A DNA stretch of 64,000 nt. Source: Yamagishiella unicocca. Lineage: Eukaryota > Chlorophyta > Chlorophyceae > Chlamydomonadales > Volvocaceae. Made by a program: the position numbers and the translations under genes. Of this stretch, positions 12,446 through 23,800 are shown in pieces (positions within the stretch are counted from its first letter, which is position 1; every line of letters begins with the position of its first letter). The notes under the pieces are model-generated. The model was not told the DNA's origin. It did no database searches and worked only from the letters and a program-made list of their open reading frames with translations. The DNA is taken from positions 496,001-560,000 of the forward strand of contig BDSL01000006.1 of NCBI GenBank assembly GCA_003116995.1, in the 5' to 3' direction.

Positions 12446-15400
12446 CTACTGGTCCGGCGCCGCCGCGGCGACAGCAGCAGCGACCGCCGGTCCGTCCTCT
12501 CCCGCGCCATCGCCTGGCGCTGCCCTGGCCTCCCCGCCTTCCGCGGGCGCCGCTGCGCCCTCAGCGCCGCCTCCCTGCTCGAGGCGTATGCGCTCCTCCG
12601 CCGCGTTCATCTCTTGCGCCGCCGCAAAGGCCGCCGCATCGTCGGGGTTGAAGTTCCAGGCGGGGAGCAAAGAGGTGATGAAGCCCACTACGAAGACAAG
12701 GATCTCGAGTAGAATGCCCCTGCAAGTAGTAAAAGGTTGCGGGTACGGCCGGTTTACGGTGGCTCACAAGTCCCACAGCGGGCTTCACCGTCCATTCCAC
12801 CCCCTCGTTGCTCGGCGATCGGGGTAACGGTAGACGCCGCGGTCATAACAACGACGGAAGTTCGGAAACAGCAACAACGCGTACTTCGACAACCACGGGT
12901 GGACGCGCCAGACCCGGGGTCCCGCTTGCGCAGCGAGCCGCCGACTGCGAAATGCGGCCCCCCCCTCCTCGCCGTCGCACCACCCAAGCTAGCATCGTCC
13001 TCCCTGCCACCCCATACCAGCCTTCCCCGCATCTTGCCTGCGCTGCGTCTCCCCCGCCGGCCTCGCCGCTGGTGCGCCAGCCGCTGCACCGGCCGCCTGG
13101 CCAACCGCCGGCCCTGGCGCCCCGCCGGCCGCTGCGCCGCCCGCTGGTGCTGCCGCTGGCGCCCCCCGCGGCGGCATGGCGTGTATCCCGCGCATGAGCC
13201 GGCGGAAGGGCGACCAGGTGGTGGTGATGTACAGCACTGCGCCGCCGATGACGAGCGCCAGGAAGCGGCGCCACGTGAAGTGCTGCCGGGAGGGGCGGAG
13301 GGGGGGGGCGAAGGCGGAGCGGACGGGAGGGAGGGAGGAGGGGGTTACGCTCAAAACGCTCCACCAAACTGTCCTTGTTGGAGTCGTCTAGTCATAGTCG
13401 AGCTGGTGGCGACACTAGACCTCCGGATTCATCCAGGTAAACCAAGTTCTCCAGCATGCAACATTCAAGACGGGTGTACCAAACGTTTCCTAGTTAGTTT
13501 TACTTTTCAGTGCCGACCCACGGGTTTCCTCTCGCTCCCTCCCCTGGGCCCCCCTTCCCCTGGGCCCCCCTTCCCCTTCCCCCTCCCCCCCTCCACCCAC
13601 CCACCTGGTACAGCACTACCGCGAACACCAGCACCTGCAGCAGCACCCGCGCGCTGATGCGGATGGTGAACACCCTGGGGCGCCTGGCCCCCGCAGCCGC
13701 CAGCACCTGCCCCATGCGGTTGCGGCCGCCCGGACCCGCCGGGTCGTTGCCCAGCGCCGCCACCAGGAAGCGACCCCGCCGCTGCCGCAGAGCTGCACTC
13801 GGGGCAGAGGCGCAAACAAGGCGGTCGGTGGCCGCATGTCGCGTCGGCAACGTCAGTACTCTATCGCAACGGACTGAGCTGCATGCCGGTAGCTGTGTCT
13901 GATACATCACATCTCGACGTGCCACGCTGTTCGTATGGATGCGTGGGTAGCTCGGGATGGGGAGGAGCAGCAGCGGGGCGGGACAATGCGCGCGACTAGG
14001 GACTCGGGCTCACAGCGATGAGCCCACGAGTGAGCCCACGAGTGAGCCCACGAGTGAGCCTACGAGTGAGCCTACGAGCCGAGCACCCCTCCTCGCCGCC
14101 ACCCCGTGTCACCTCCCGCCTGCGGGGACCTCCTTGCTCGCCCCCTGCGCAGTGTCCGCCATCCGCACACCCCCACCTCCACCCCCACCAGGTGTGCCAC
14201 CACCAGGTGCCCCCGACGTGTACTCGGCCAGGTGCCCGTGATGTGCACACAAGCCACCACCCCAACGGCCCTGCCACAGCACCTTACGACTCGTGCCAGC
14301 TCACTGGCTCCAGCCACAGCCCTGCACCCCTCTGCGGCACCCACTCTGCCGCCTCGTGCCCAGCCCCGCGCCCTGAAGCCCTAAACCCACCCCACCTCCA
14401 TCCCCACGTTCCCGCCGGTCCCCCCCACCCACTCCCCATCCCACCTTGCTGCCCATCACGCGCGGCCGCCGGGCCCCCTGCGCCCTGCGCCTGGCCGCCG
14501 CCGCCGCCCTCCGGGGGTGCCCTGCCGCCCTGCCTCCGCACTGCCGCCCCCGCGCCCCCGTCCAGCGCGTCCAGCAGCGCCGCCAGGTCCACCAGGCCTC
14601 CGCCGCCGCCCATGGCGGGGTTCATCTGGTCCCATTGCTGTGCCAGGGGGTTCTGCGGCCAGGGCCCTCCAGGCTGGTTTCGCCGCGACAGGGGACCACC
14701 GCCGGGCGCGGTGAAGGGGTACTGGCCGGGCAGGGCGTAGGGGAACCCCGGCTGTGGAGGGCGAGGAGGCGAGGGCGGAAAACAGGGGTTAGCGAGAGGT
14801 AGGGTCGGAGAGGGACTTGAGAGGGTATGGGGGTATGGTTATGGGGACGGGAGGCGGGATAGTGGTTGCGAGGCGGTGCTTACGTGACGCCACGGCCCGC
14901 AAACCACTGCTGGGGTCCCGATAAACCAGGGAAGCGGCAGCCCAGTCGTGTGGGGGATCACCTGGGGTTCATGGGCAAGACCGGCAGCGCACGCCCCTAC
15001 TCCTCCCCTGCACCGAGTGCCCAAGCCTTCTTCCACGCGCACCGCAGCACCGCAGCACCGAACGCAACTCACTCCGACCCACAACCCAGCGCTCCAGTTC
15101 CCCTAGGTCACGACCCCAGGCCACGGCGCCCTACCTGTCCGTACGCCGGTACGAACATGGGCACGTAGGCGTACTGCGGCACCGCCGTGTTGGCTGCCCC
15201 TGCTGGCCCCGCTGCGCTGGTGCCCGAAGGCTCGCTGCCGCTGGCCTCCGCAGCCGGCGCGGCGGACAGCCCGCCGTGCGCCTCCGGCGCCGCCTGCGGC
15301 TGCTGCCCCGCCTCCTGCTGAGCGGCCACGGACAGCGCTGCGAGCGCGGCGCTGTACGCCGCCTGGTATACACCCCCAATTATGGGGTTGTAGAAGGTGT

Positions 15401-16326
15401 ATGGCATCTGTGGCGCCGAAGCTGACGCGGCGGCCGCCGCCGCCGCGGCGTCGTGACCTGCTGCAGCGGGGCCGCCGTCCGCGCCCGCAGCCGCGGGCAC
15501 GAATGGGCGCATGAAGGGGTAGCCGCCGTACGCACCGCCGTACAGACCCGCCGTTGCGCCCGGATACCCGCCCCAGGTGTTCCAGTAAGACGCTGATCCG
15601 AAGTCGTCCGAGTCGTTTTGAAAGGCAGCGGCGCCGGCTTCCGGTGCCACGTCCCCTGCAGGGCGGTCGCTGGCGCTGGGGCCGCTACCGCTGGGGCCGC
15701 TATCGCTGGGGCCTGCTCCCGCGACAGGGCTCGACCCCGGCGCGGGCCATGTGCGCGTGGGCGGTGGCACTGGGCGCGCTGCGCCTGAAGCTGCGTAGTT
15801 CAAGGAGGAGGAGGCCCGGGACACAGACGCCGAGGTCGCAACGCTGTCCACGCTGCGAGCTGGCGACGCGGTGATCGTTGACGGCTTGTGCTTGATGACC
15901 AGGTGGATACTGTGAGGTCCCTCTGGAGCATCATGCTGCGGGCGGAGGTGCGGCTCGAATGGATTCAAAGCCTGCAGCCAGATCCCCCTAACCCAGATGG
16001 CGCAATCAAGTCTCCTGTTCGCTTACCTTGCTGACAATTTCACGGAGGCGTACAGTGTAGTCCTTCAGCACTTTACCGCCGTAGATGAGCTGCAGAAGGC
16101 AAGCATGGCGCTGCTAAAGGAAAGGAGCGCACGGGCGCACCGTGGCAAGACAAAGTTTGTGCCTGCCACTCACTGTCTGATCCGCTGGCGCCGGTCGGCC
16201 TTCATATGTTTCGCTTAGCAGCTGCTGGAGCTCGGCTATCGTTCCATCTAACCGGAAATTCAGGCTGAAGTGCTGGTTGCTTCGGGAGGGGTTCTTTATC
16301 ACTAGGGTGGTGTCAGTGGAAGCCAT
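12446..16326 (-). CDS. HERPUD-like protein: N-terminal ubiquitin-like domain and C-terminal ER membrane hairpin
   Basis: 676 residues from seven bottom-strand exons: 16326-16174, 16089-16027, 15935-15135, 14751-14445, 13792-13605, 13282-13038, 12719-12446. Residues 1-90 are ubiquitin-like (TLVIKNPS; AELQQLLSETYEGRPAPADQ; LIYGGKVLKDYTVRLREIV; HSIHLVIKHKPS), matching the UBL of HERPUD1/2. A long Ala/Gly/Pro/Tyr-rich middle (about 100-480) is followed by hydrophobic segments ARVLLQVLVFAVVLYQ (about 488-504) and FLALVIGGAVLYITTTWSPF (about 511-530), resembling the HERP hairpin. A final ILVFVVGFITSLLP (about 590-603) matches its C-terminal FF.SLLPE element. In animals HERP is an ER-stress-induced scaffold of the HRD1 ERAD ligase. 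Intron 6 needs a GC donor (CGCAG|gcaaga). An alternative is a generic UBL membrane protein (MUB/UBAC2-like), but the three-part match favours HERP. Confidence 0.82.
13443..13490 (+). repeat. Interspersed intronic repeat, diverged copy
   Basis: Begins CAAGTTCTCCAGCATGCA and continues with a diverged version of the element better preserved at 49345-49420 and, inverted, at 22601-22674. It lies in intron 5 of the HERP-like gene. Confidence 0.55.
14019..14078. repeat. 12-bp tandem repeat, 5 copies
   Basis: Five units of TGAGCC(C/T)ACGAG run without a break inside intron 4 of the HERP-like gene; units 1-3 have C and units 4-5 have T at the seventh base. A simple intronic minisatellite. Confidence 0.9.
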
Positions 16327-16610
16327 ATTGGGTTCGTTCTATGTGTACATGAGTATCTGTAAGTGTATATGAGAAGAGGCTACGACAGCAGAAGTCATAT
16401 GCCTTGCACTACACTCGCCAACCGTTCGGTGAACTGATGCAACTGCTGTTTCAGACGCTTATTTCATGTCATCAGTGCCTGAACAATAAAGTATAATAAC
16501 AATACAGTGAATGCTCTCCTGGTGCCCTGCGCTTGTAGTGTTGCAGCCCTCACACATCGAAAGTAGGCCGCGTTAGCCGGTGTGGGAATACGCTACGTTA
16601 CCACCATCAT
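16327..16610. promoter_or_regulatory. Divergent promoter, HERP-like (-) and MAG-lipase-like (+)
   Basis: The two ATGs lie 284 bp apart and point away from each other. The spacer is AT-rich for this genome, with GTATAATAACAATACAG near its middle. No factor site could be assigned. Shared control is an inference from spacing alone. Confidence 0.5.
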
Positions 16611-19600
16611 ATGGCATCGTCGGATATGGACCTCAGCAAGCAGCCTGCGGCAGAGTATTTGGGTGCCCACGGCAGTACTAGGGTCGTTTCGAACAAATTG
16701 GGCATCGACATATGCCAGTACTTCTGGCCAGCCTTACCTGGCACTCAGCCCAGGGGCATTTTAGTTTTAGCGCATGGGCACGGTGGCTACCTGCAATTCG
16801 ACTGGCTCAGGCCTCAGGTTAGACCTTTTTTACGAGGGTTGTCCAGCTTCATTACACCCTCCCCCCTCTCCCGCCTTCACACCTCTCCCCTCCCACCGCC
16901 ATGCTCCAATGCAATCCCCGTGACCGCCTACCCTTCTTCTATGTCGGTCTATGCGCTCCTTCGCTTCCCCCAACCCGCCCAACGTCCCCAACCGGGTTCC
17001 CAACCTCCCCATCCCCTCCTCCCACGCGGCCGCTCCTCCGCCCTCCCCCAGGGCATCGCCGCCCACTGCGTGTATGAGGGCTCCTTCGTGCAGCGGCTTA
17101 ACGCGGCGGGGTACGCGGTGTGTGGCAACGACGACCGGGGTGCGGGCCGGTCGGGGGGCCTCAGGTGCTTCTGCGCCTCCTTCGACGACTACGTATCAGA
17201 CCTGCTGGACGTGGCCAGGTGTGTATAGGGGGTGGTGTGAAAACCGGTGTATAAGGGGAGATGGTGAGGAAACACGTGCACATAACGTGTGTTTGGGGTG
17301 TTTGGAGGAGGGGGGTGGCCCGGGGGAACGCAAAGGGGGGCTAGAGCCGTGACCGATGGACCCGACAGAGGCGGGAATATGTTTTCGATAAAAAAAGGAT
17401 GTTATTGAGACCTTAGGGCGTCGCAGAGGTGGGGCGGGCGGGTTGCAGAGTGGGTACGAGGGGAAACCCGTAGGCGGCAGTGAGGCCGGTCGTACTAACC
17501 CTGCGGGCGGCGGCTTCTGGTGGGCAGGACTTGTACGACGCTAGGCATCAGCAGCTTCGACGAGCAGCTGCCCAAGTTCGTGTGCGGGCTGTCCAAGGGC
17601 GGCTGCGTGGCGCTCATCGCGGCGATCAAGCAGGTGGGGTGGGGTGGGGTGTGAGGAAAACCCGTAGGTTGGGGCGGGGTGCGGTGGGGGGCTTTGGGCA
17701 CAAGGGCGCTGCGAGTTGTCTGTGGAGGACTGGCCTCCGGTCACTTAGGGGATTGAGGGGGGTGGATGCGGGCAGGGTATTGGGGCGCGGCTGTGTGGTG
17801 GCTGGGGCCCAGGTAATGAGTGCCACCCCGCAGTAACGGTCCCGACCCCTCTGCCACCACCACACCAGTCCGCGCTGTTCTCCGGTGGTGTCATCTGCCT
17901 GGCGCCCATGGTAACCCTGGAGAAGGTGGCCAAGCAGGGGCTCAACCCGTACCTCAGGTGGGGGGGTACAGAAAAGAACCGGTTCCTCGACATGGGAAGC
18001 TGGGAAGCTGGGAAGCGTACCTCAGGTGGGGGGTGGCATAAAATCCGGTGGTGGGGAAAATCCGGTGGTGGGGAAAATCCGACTTTCCTGTTATGCCCTA
18101 CCCGGTCTATGACCCTAAAGCACGGAGCCCCCGCCCCTCTGCGCCCCCAGGCCGCTGGGCAGCCTGCTGAGCCGCCTGATACCGACCAAAGCACTTCTGA
18201 GCACCAACCGCAACACCATGTACCCCAAGCTGCAGGAGGCGTACGACAAGGGTGAGGGGGAGGGGCAGGGCCCAGCGGCGAGCTGGCTGGCTGGCATTGG
18301 AGCTTCGAAGCCGCGTTGGGTGGGCGATGGAGCGGGGGAGGCAGCAGCCGGCCACGCCGGTAGCCCCCTTCAGCCCTGCCACCAGTACCTCCCGCGTCCA
18401 ACCCCATCAGCACCCGCGCCGCGGTTGGCCTCATACGGCGCTCCCTGTACACACATACATCCAGCCGTGGAGTTTCGCGGCGTAGGGGCAATTGAACACA
18501 CACCCAAGTCTCCTCTATTAGCCTTCTCTATTAATATATACCTAGGTTTACAACATAGTGCATACATAGTTAACGCACGCTGGGTGTGTAAACCCACCCT
18601 TGGGAGCGATGAATTGACATAACGCCACGAAGCTCCACAACCGCCTGCCGGGTTGGCACCGACATGACCACTGGTGGCCTCCACCCCGACCTCTCCCCCC
18701 ACCGCGCACGCGGCTCCACCCCCTTTCTCCCCGCTCTGCCCTACTCGCAGACCCCAACTGCTACCACGACAGCACCCGGGTCCGCAACGCGCAGGTGGGC
18801 AGCCGCGGCCAGGAGGCTAGCCAGCCTTGTGGTGGGGGGGGGGGCGGGAAGACCTTGCGGTCGGGCCGGGGGAGGGAGCGAGGAGGGCCGCGGTCCCTAG
18901 CTCACAATGCCGTACGGCCGCATGCCGCTGCGCGCCCCACCCTCCACCCAGGGTCGGTTTCTGCTCAGTCCTTTCACGAGGTGTCCACCCCGACCCACAT
19001 CGCGCCGCGTGGGCTCCGTCCTCGTCCAACATCCTTCCTGGCCGCGCTCCTCCCCCTCCCCCCCTTGGGTCCCCCCCTGCCGCCCAGGAGTACCTCCGCG
19101 CCACCGAGTGGCTGGTGAAGCATCAGGGCGAGCTGCGGCCGCCGCTGCTGCTGTTCCACGCGGAGGGGGACACGCAGACGGACCCGGACGGAACCAAGCG
19201 ACTGTGCGAGGCGGCGCAGGTGGGCGGGGCGGCCGGTGTGGTGGGATGTCCGGAGCGGGAAGTAAGCGAGGCGGGCGACCCGGCGTCCTCTTGCTCGGCA
19301 CCCTCCGTCCAACAACCCCTCCCAAAGCCCAACCAACCGGGCGCTCGAATCCTACCCTTGCCCCGCCCAACCAACGGGGCGCTCAAATCCTACCCGTGCC
19401 CTGCGACCCTCACCCGCCCGCGACCCTCTTCAGAGCACGGACAAGACCTTCGTGTCCCCCCCAGGGATGTGGCACGTGCTGCTCAAGGAGCCTGGCCACG
19501 AGGAGGTGCGGCTCGGGAGGGGGCCTGAGAGAGGAGCCCCGGGTGGTGGGGGGGGCCGGGGTGGAAGTGGCCCGGGAGTGGTAGGAGGGTAAGGGATGCG

Positions 19601-19833
19601 GCGGTGGTCATGGGGGGGACAGCATGCAGGGGAGACTGGTGACTGAAGGGGACATGTTGGCGGTGGGGTCACGGAGAGGCCACGTGCTGGGTTCGTGGCT
19701 TACAGCCCCCGGGGGTTACTGACCGTACGGCCTCGTGCGAAACCTGTACGACACGGTTGTACGACAGGTCGAGCAGCAGATCCTCGCCTGGCTGGACAAG
19801 CGCTGCGTCACCGCGGCGGCGGGCGCGGAGTGA
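16611..19833 (+). CDS. Monoacylglycerol-lipase-like alpha/beta hydrolase (Hydrolase_4 family)
   Basis: 327 residues from exons 16611-16817, 17052-17218, 17528-17633, 17869-17957, 18151-18251, 18751-18794, 19088-19219, 19434-19505, 19768-19833. The fold's oxyanion region is ILVLAHGHGGY near residue 50. The nucleophile elbow is Gly145-Leu-Ser147-Lys-Gly-Gly. The acid is most likely Asp270 (AEGDTQTDPDG) and the base His296 (GMWHVLLKEPGHE, aligning with the YHVLHKE of human MGLL). NDDRGAGRSGG matches the HGHGSS-like cap entry loop. MGLL-type enzymes cleave monoacylglycerol to glycerol and fatty acid; lysophospholipase activity is equally possible. Length is close to MGLL (about 303). There is no signal peptide, so a cytosolic or lipid-droplet location is likely. 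Introns contain repeated GGGGAAAA(T/C)CCG stretches. Confidence 0.88.
18026..18083. repeat. 17-bp tandem repeat in hydrolase intron 4
   Basis: GGTGGTGGGGAAAATCC recurs two to three times within about 60 bases downstream of exon 4; the first unit is diverged. No further role seen. Confidence 0.65.
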
Positions 19834-20875
19834 TTCGCGATCTGGGCTGCGGACAATCCCCCAGGGGAGGATGGCGGGGAAGAGGCGGCGGCGGCGGCTT
19901 GGCAAGGAGGGCTATGGGGCGCTACTACTACTGCAGCAGCAGCACACCAACAGCAGCGGCGTCGCCTTGGATGTAGCGTCGACGCATGTGGGCGCGCGCA
20001 TGTGTTACTGTATAATATGGGTTGTACAAATTCTTTATTGTGCGACTTTCGCACTACGTAGAAGATGATGCGCAGCGTCGGTTATTTTGTGGGACACAGG
20101 GGCGTGTATTTGAGGCGGAGGCGCGGTGTCTAGCCGCCCAAGTCAATGAAGACCCGACGACGAGCGACCTATGATAAGGGCCATGTATTTTGGCGCGTAA
20201 CGCGCAGCCTTCGTCGTAAGTATTGCACGTTCGTGACATTTTGTGACGTTTCGTCTTACTCATGTATCCATTCCTAGGGAGCCACCTTATCAAACGGAGC
20301 CGTACCTGCAAGGATTATATGTTTGTGTTTCCTGTTTCATATGGGGTCCAGGAATGCCTGATTGCGCGATTCTCGGGTCGGTTCATGCAAGGTCTCACGG
20401 AGGGTGCTGATCCGGGGCTACGTATGCCGGGCAGCTTACACACACGCTGGACCAGCTTAGGGAGACTTCGCGCGTGTTAAGGTGGAGACTCTCGTGTAAA
20501 GTTAGGATTAGCGCGACACGGGATTAAGGGAAGCAACTGCGTCACTGGTGGGAAGGGCCCTTTTGCCGCAGCGCAAATGACGGAAGTCGGCATCGGCTAC
20601 CGCGTGACTGCTGTAATCATGAATCTCTAGCCACAGGCCGAGGCCAATTTTCTCTTGCAGAGCAACGGCACGAGAAGACCTTGATGGTACGCCCAAAGTA
20701 CGGGACCACCCGCGTCAGCGTACAATACACCCCGGCGCCATGACAACCTTCCGCAAATGACTGATGCGCATGTTCACTACAACTTCGCCCTTGACAAACC
20801 GTTCAATAGGAACAACGACCTCAGCATACAGACAGCGTCCCTGAGGTATCTGCACAGCAAGAGCGACTAGGAGCA
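19834..20875. other. Intergenic: hydrolase 3' UTR and BAR-gene 5' flank
   Basis: The first top-strand TGTAA after the hydrolase stop is at 20495-20499, which would give a long (about 660-base) 3' UTR. 20510-20875 precedes the short first exon of the BAR-like gene and holds small reading frames on both strands: a 37-codon ATG frame at 20757 (+), and splice-compatible blocks on the bottom strand that I rejected. I cannot assign a gene here. Confidence 0.45.
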
Positions 20876-23800
20876 ATGCAAGTCCTGGCAGAAAAGGTGA
20901 TGTGCCTGGTCGCTGTCGCCTTACGGTGACTTGTTTTTGACCCCAACTCCTCGATGGCCTCAGCGCCAGAGGGCCAGCTGCACGGACTGACATCCGACAC
21001 CGCGTCACGAACGCGTGGGCGCTGCCCAGTAGAACCGCGCGGCGCTACCCACACCGGCTCGGCACCCCACCCTCTGACCTGCTTGGCAAAGCTCCTCATT
21101 AAAACGACCCTGCCCCAGCTGCGGAACCGTCGCGCAAGCTCCGCAACTGCGCGCTGACCCACGGGTCAATATGACGCTTTTCGCGACACTGCCCCGAAAC
21201 TGCCACGGGAACCTTGCCACCTGCGCCCCGTCGGTCAAATCTTGACACCTGTCCCACCTGCTGCTGCTATCTTTCTTTCCGCTTACTCGCTTGCGGCCCG
21301 CAGACCCGCCAGGCCCTGGGCCTGGGCGGCCGCGACTTCCATCCGACGTCTCTGGAGGCCGAGCACCGTATCGTGCAGGAGGCCAGCCTGTACGGCACCC
21401 AGCTGCACACGTTTGAGAGGTCCTTCGTCAAGTGGTCCGCCTCTACTGATGGTGAGTGGGCCTGCGGGGTTGGGACGTCCGTGGTGGGAGTAGCCCCCCT
21501 GTGGGGACGAGGTATCGCTTGCTCGGCCGTACTACGTGCTCCAGCAAAATCACGCCGCCTCGATTGCAATTTTGGTTGTCGGCATGCTCCGAAACCACCG
21601 CTGTCACGCGCTGCCAGGTTTCCGATCCGCTCCCGGCTTCCCTAGACCCGTGGCTGCAGCTCCGCGAGCTGCAGCCCTGCGCCCCTGTCGCACACTCACC
21701 GACCCACACCGGCCACTGACTCACGTTGCCTCCATCGTGAAGCTCCGCAACCCCCTACCGCCCATAGTCCCACCCTCGTGCCCACTCCCCGTGCCCCGCC
21801 TTCCCTGCCACATCCCGCCTTGCTCCCACCTCCATGGGGATTCGATTCACGGCCTTGCTCCTCCCCCCACCACCTTCGGTCACCGCCAACCACTCCCTGC
21901 TGACCAGTCCCAGTCCCGCTGCCGCCTTCCCCCTCGGCCCCCGCCCCATCCCAGACGTCCTCCGCGCCGCCGGACACTTCCTTGACAACGCCCCGCGGCC
22001 CCGCCACTTCACCCAGTCCGACCCCACCGACCGCGCAGCCCTCATCGCCGTGAAGCCCGAGCTGCCCGCCGGCTTCGCCCGACTGAACGAGCCCGCGCTG
22101 ATGCGCCGCCTGGCCGCCGGCACGTCGCTGGCGGTGGGCGACATGCTCCGACAGGGCCTGCAGGAGCCCATGGCTACCTGGCTGGCGGCAATGGAGGCGG
22201 CGAAGGTGGGAGAGGGGATGTGGGGGCACTGCCCGAATTCGAGAAGCGCAAAATCACGAGCTCCCAAAGTGCGGGGTGCGCGTTCGCTTGCCGATAGACA
22301 CCCGCAACGCTCCTTGGAGCTCCCGGCCGGCATGACGGTGTACGCATGCGCGCCTGAGTTCGGTTGCATTCTGCCGCGAGGGAGGCGGCCTGACGGTGTG
22401 TTTCGTGCCGCTCGCTGGCTAATGCGCCCCCCGCCCTGCAGGAGCGGCTGTCGGGTCTGGAGCACCTGCGCATCCGCTACGACTCCGCGCGCCGCTCGCT
22501 GCACAACGCCGCGCGGGCTGCCGGCGCCGACGAGGTGGGCAGCGCCGCGCACCAGCACCTCATCAAGCTGGAGCAGGAGCACGAGCGTGAGTGGGGCGGT
22601 GAGGAAGACCCGTGGGTGCGAGGAAAAACCGTTTACAACAAGACGTTTTAAGATGCACGCTGGAGAACTGGGGCGGGGGAGGGATTGAGAGGGGAGACCC
22701 GTGGGTCGGCACTAAAGAGGCAACCGGGGAGGATGTTCCGACGGGTCCTGGGGGCGGCTGAGGATGCGGCTGTGAGGTGCGGGTGGTGGTTGCAGGGCTC
22801 CCCGGACAGCCCATAGCGCCTGAGATTTCCCTCCAGGACCCCTTGTGGCCTGTGGCCCCGCCCTGCTAGCACCGCCACCGTGCTACCCCGGCACCCCTCT
22901 TTCCCACTTCCTGCCTACTCCCCGACGTGTGCTTGTCTTCGTCCCGCCCCCCGCCCTCCGCCCCGGCGCCCCAGCCGTCATGTCGGAGTTCCGGGACGAG
23001 CAGGAGGCGCTGGACCGCCACCTGCGCTGGCTGGTGGACGACGCGGCGCGGCTCAAGGCGGCGGTGGTTTCGGCGCTGGAGGCGGCGCACGTGGGCGCCC
23101 TGTGCGGGGTGCTGCTGCCTCCCAGGGGTCTGCTGGAGGACTTCCCGCGGGACCTGCTGGTGGGCTCGGGGTGTTTGTGTGTGTGAGGGGTGTTCGGGGG
23201 AGATGGGGTGTTCGGGGGGATGAGGGGCGGGGGGCAGGAGCCGATGTTGGCGGCTGTCGTTGTTGTTATTGGTGTTGTGTTGGTAATATTGACACTGACG
23301 GTGGGAGGATGCGCCCTTGAGGCGCCCTCGACCTCGCATGGATGCGCCCTCGACCTCGCATGGATGCGCCCTTCACCTCGCCATGCAATTCCCATCCCAA
23401 CCTTGCCTGTAGGAGCGCCGCGAGACCCTACACGCCGCCGCCGTGGCCCCCGCCCCAGCCGGGCCCGCCGCCGCCGCCGCGGCCACCAGCGCGGCCATGG
23501 CGGAGGCGGCCGTCGAGGCCGCCACCGCCGCCGCCGTCGCCGCCGCGGGCCCCGAGGTGCCCCCGCCGCAGCTGGTGTCGCTGGGGCCGGACGTACCCCC
23601 GGGCACCGCCGTCGGTGAGGCTGCTGACGTCATGCTGGTCGTGCCACCCGGTACGGCGGAGGTGGCGACGGAGGCTGCCATCGAGGCAGCGGAGGCGGTG
23701 GGGCGGGTGGCGGCGCAGGATACAGCGCTGGCAAGCCCGCGCGAGATGAAGCAGCATGACCGGGTGGAGCAGGTGGGGGGCGAGGCAGGGGGTGAGGGAG

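Noticed and set aside
20757..20845. A top-strand ATG exon (MTDAHVHYNFALDKPFNRNN and on) as first exon of the BAR-like gene
   Set aside because: It would end in phase 2, while the next exon at 21304 needs phase 0. The 21-base exon at 20876 fits instead.
20508..21146. A bottom-strand three-exon gene (blocks 21146-21079, 20849-20724, 20651-20508) with protein-like sequence such as CLYAEVVVPIERFVKGEVVV
   Set aside because: Splice phases agree, but there is no ATG upstream on that strand, one acceptor is weak, third-position GC is low for this genome, and the 5' block overlaps intron 1 of the BAR-like gene. Left unannotated.
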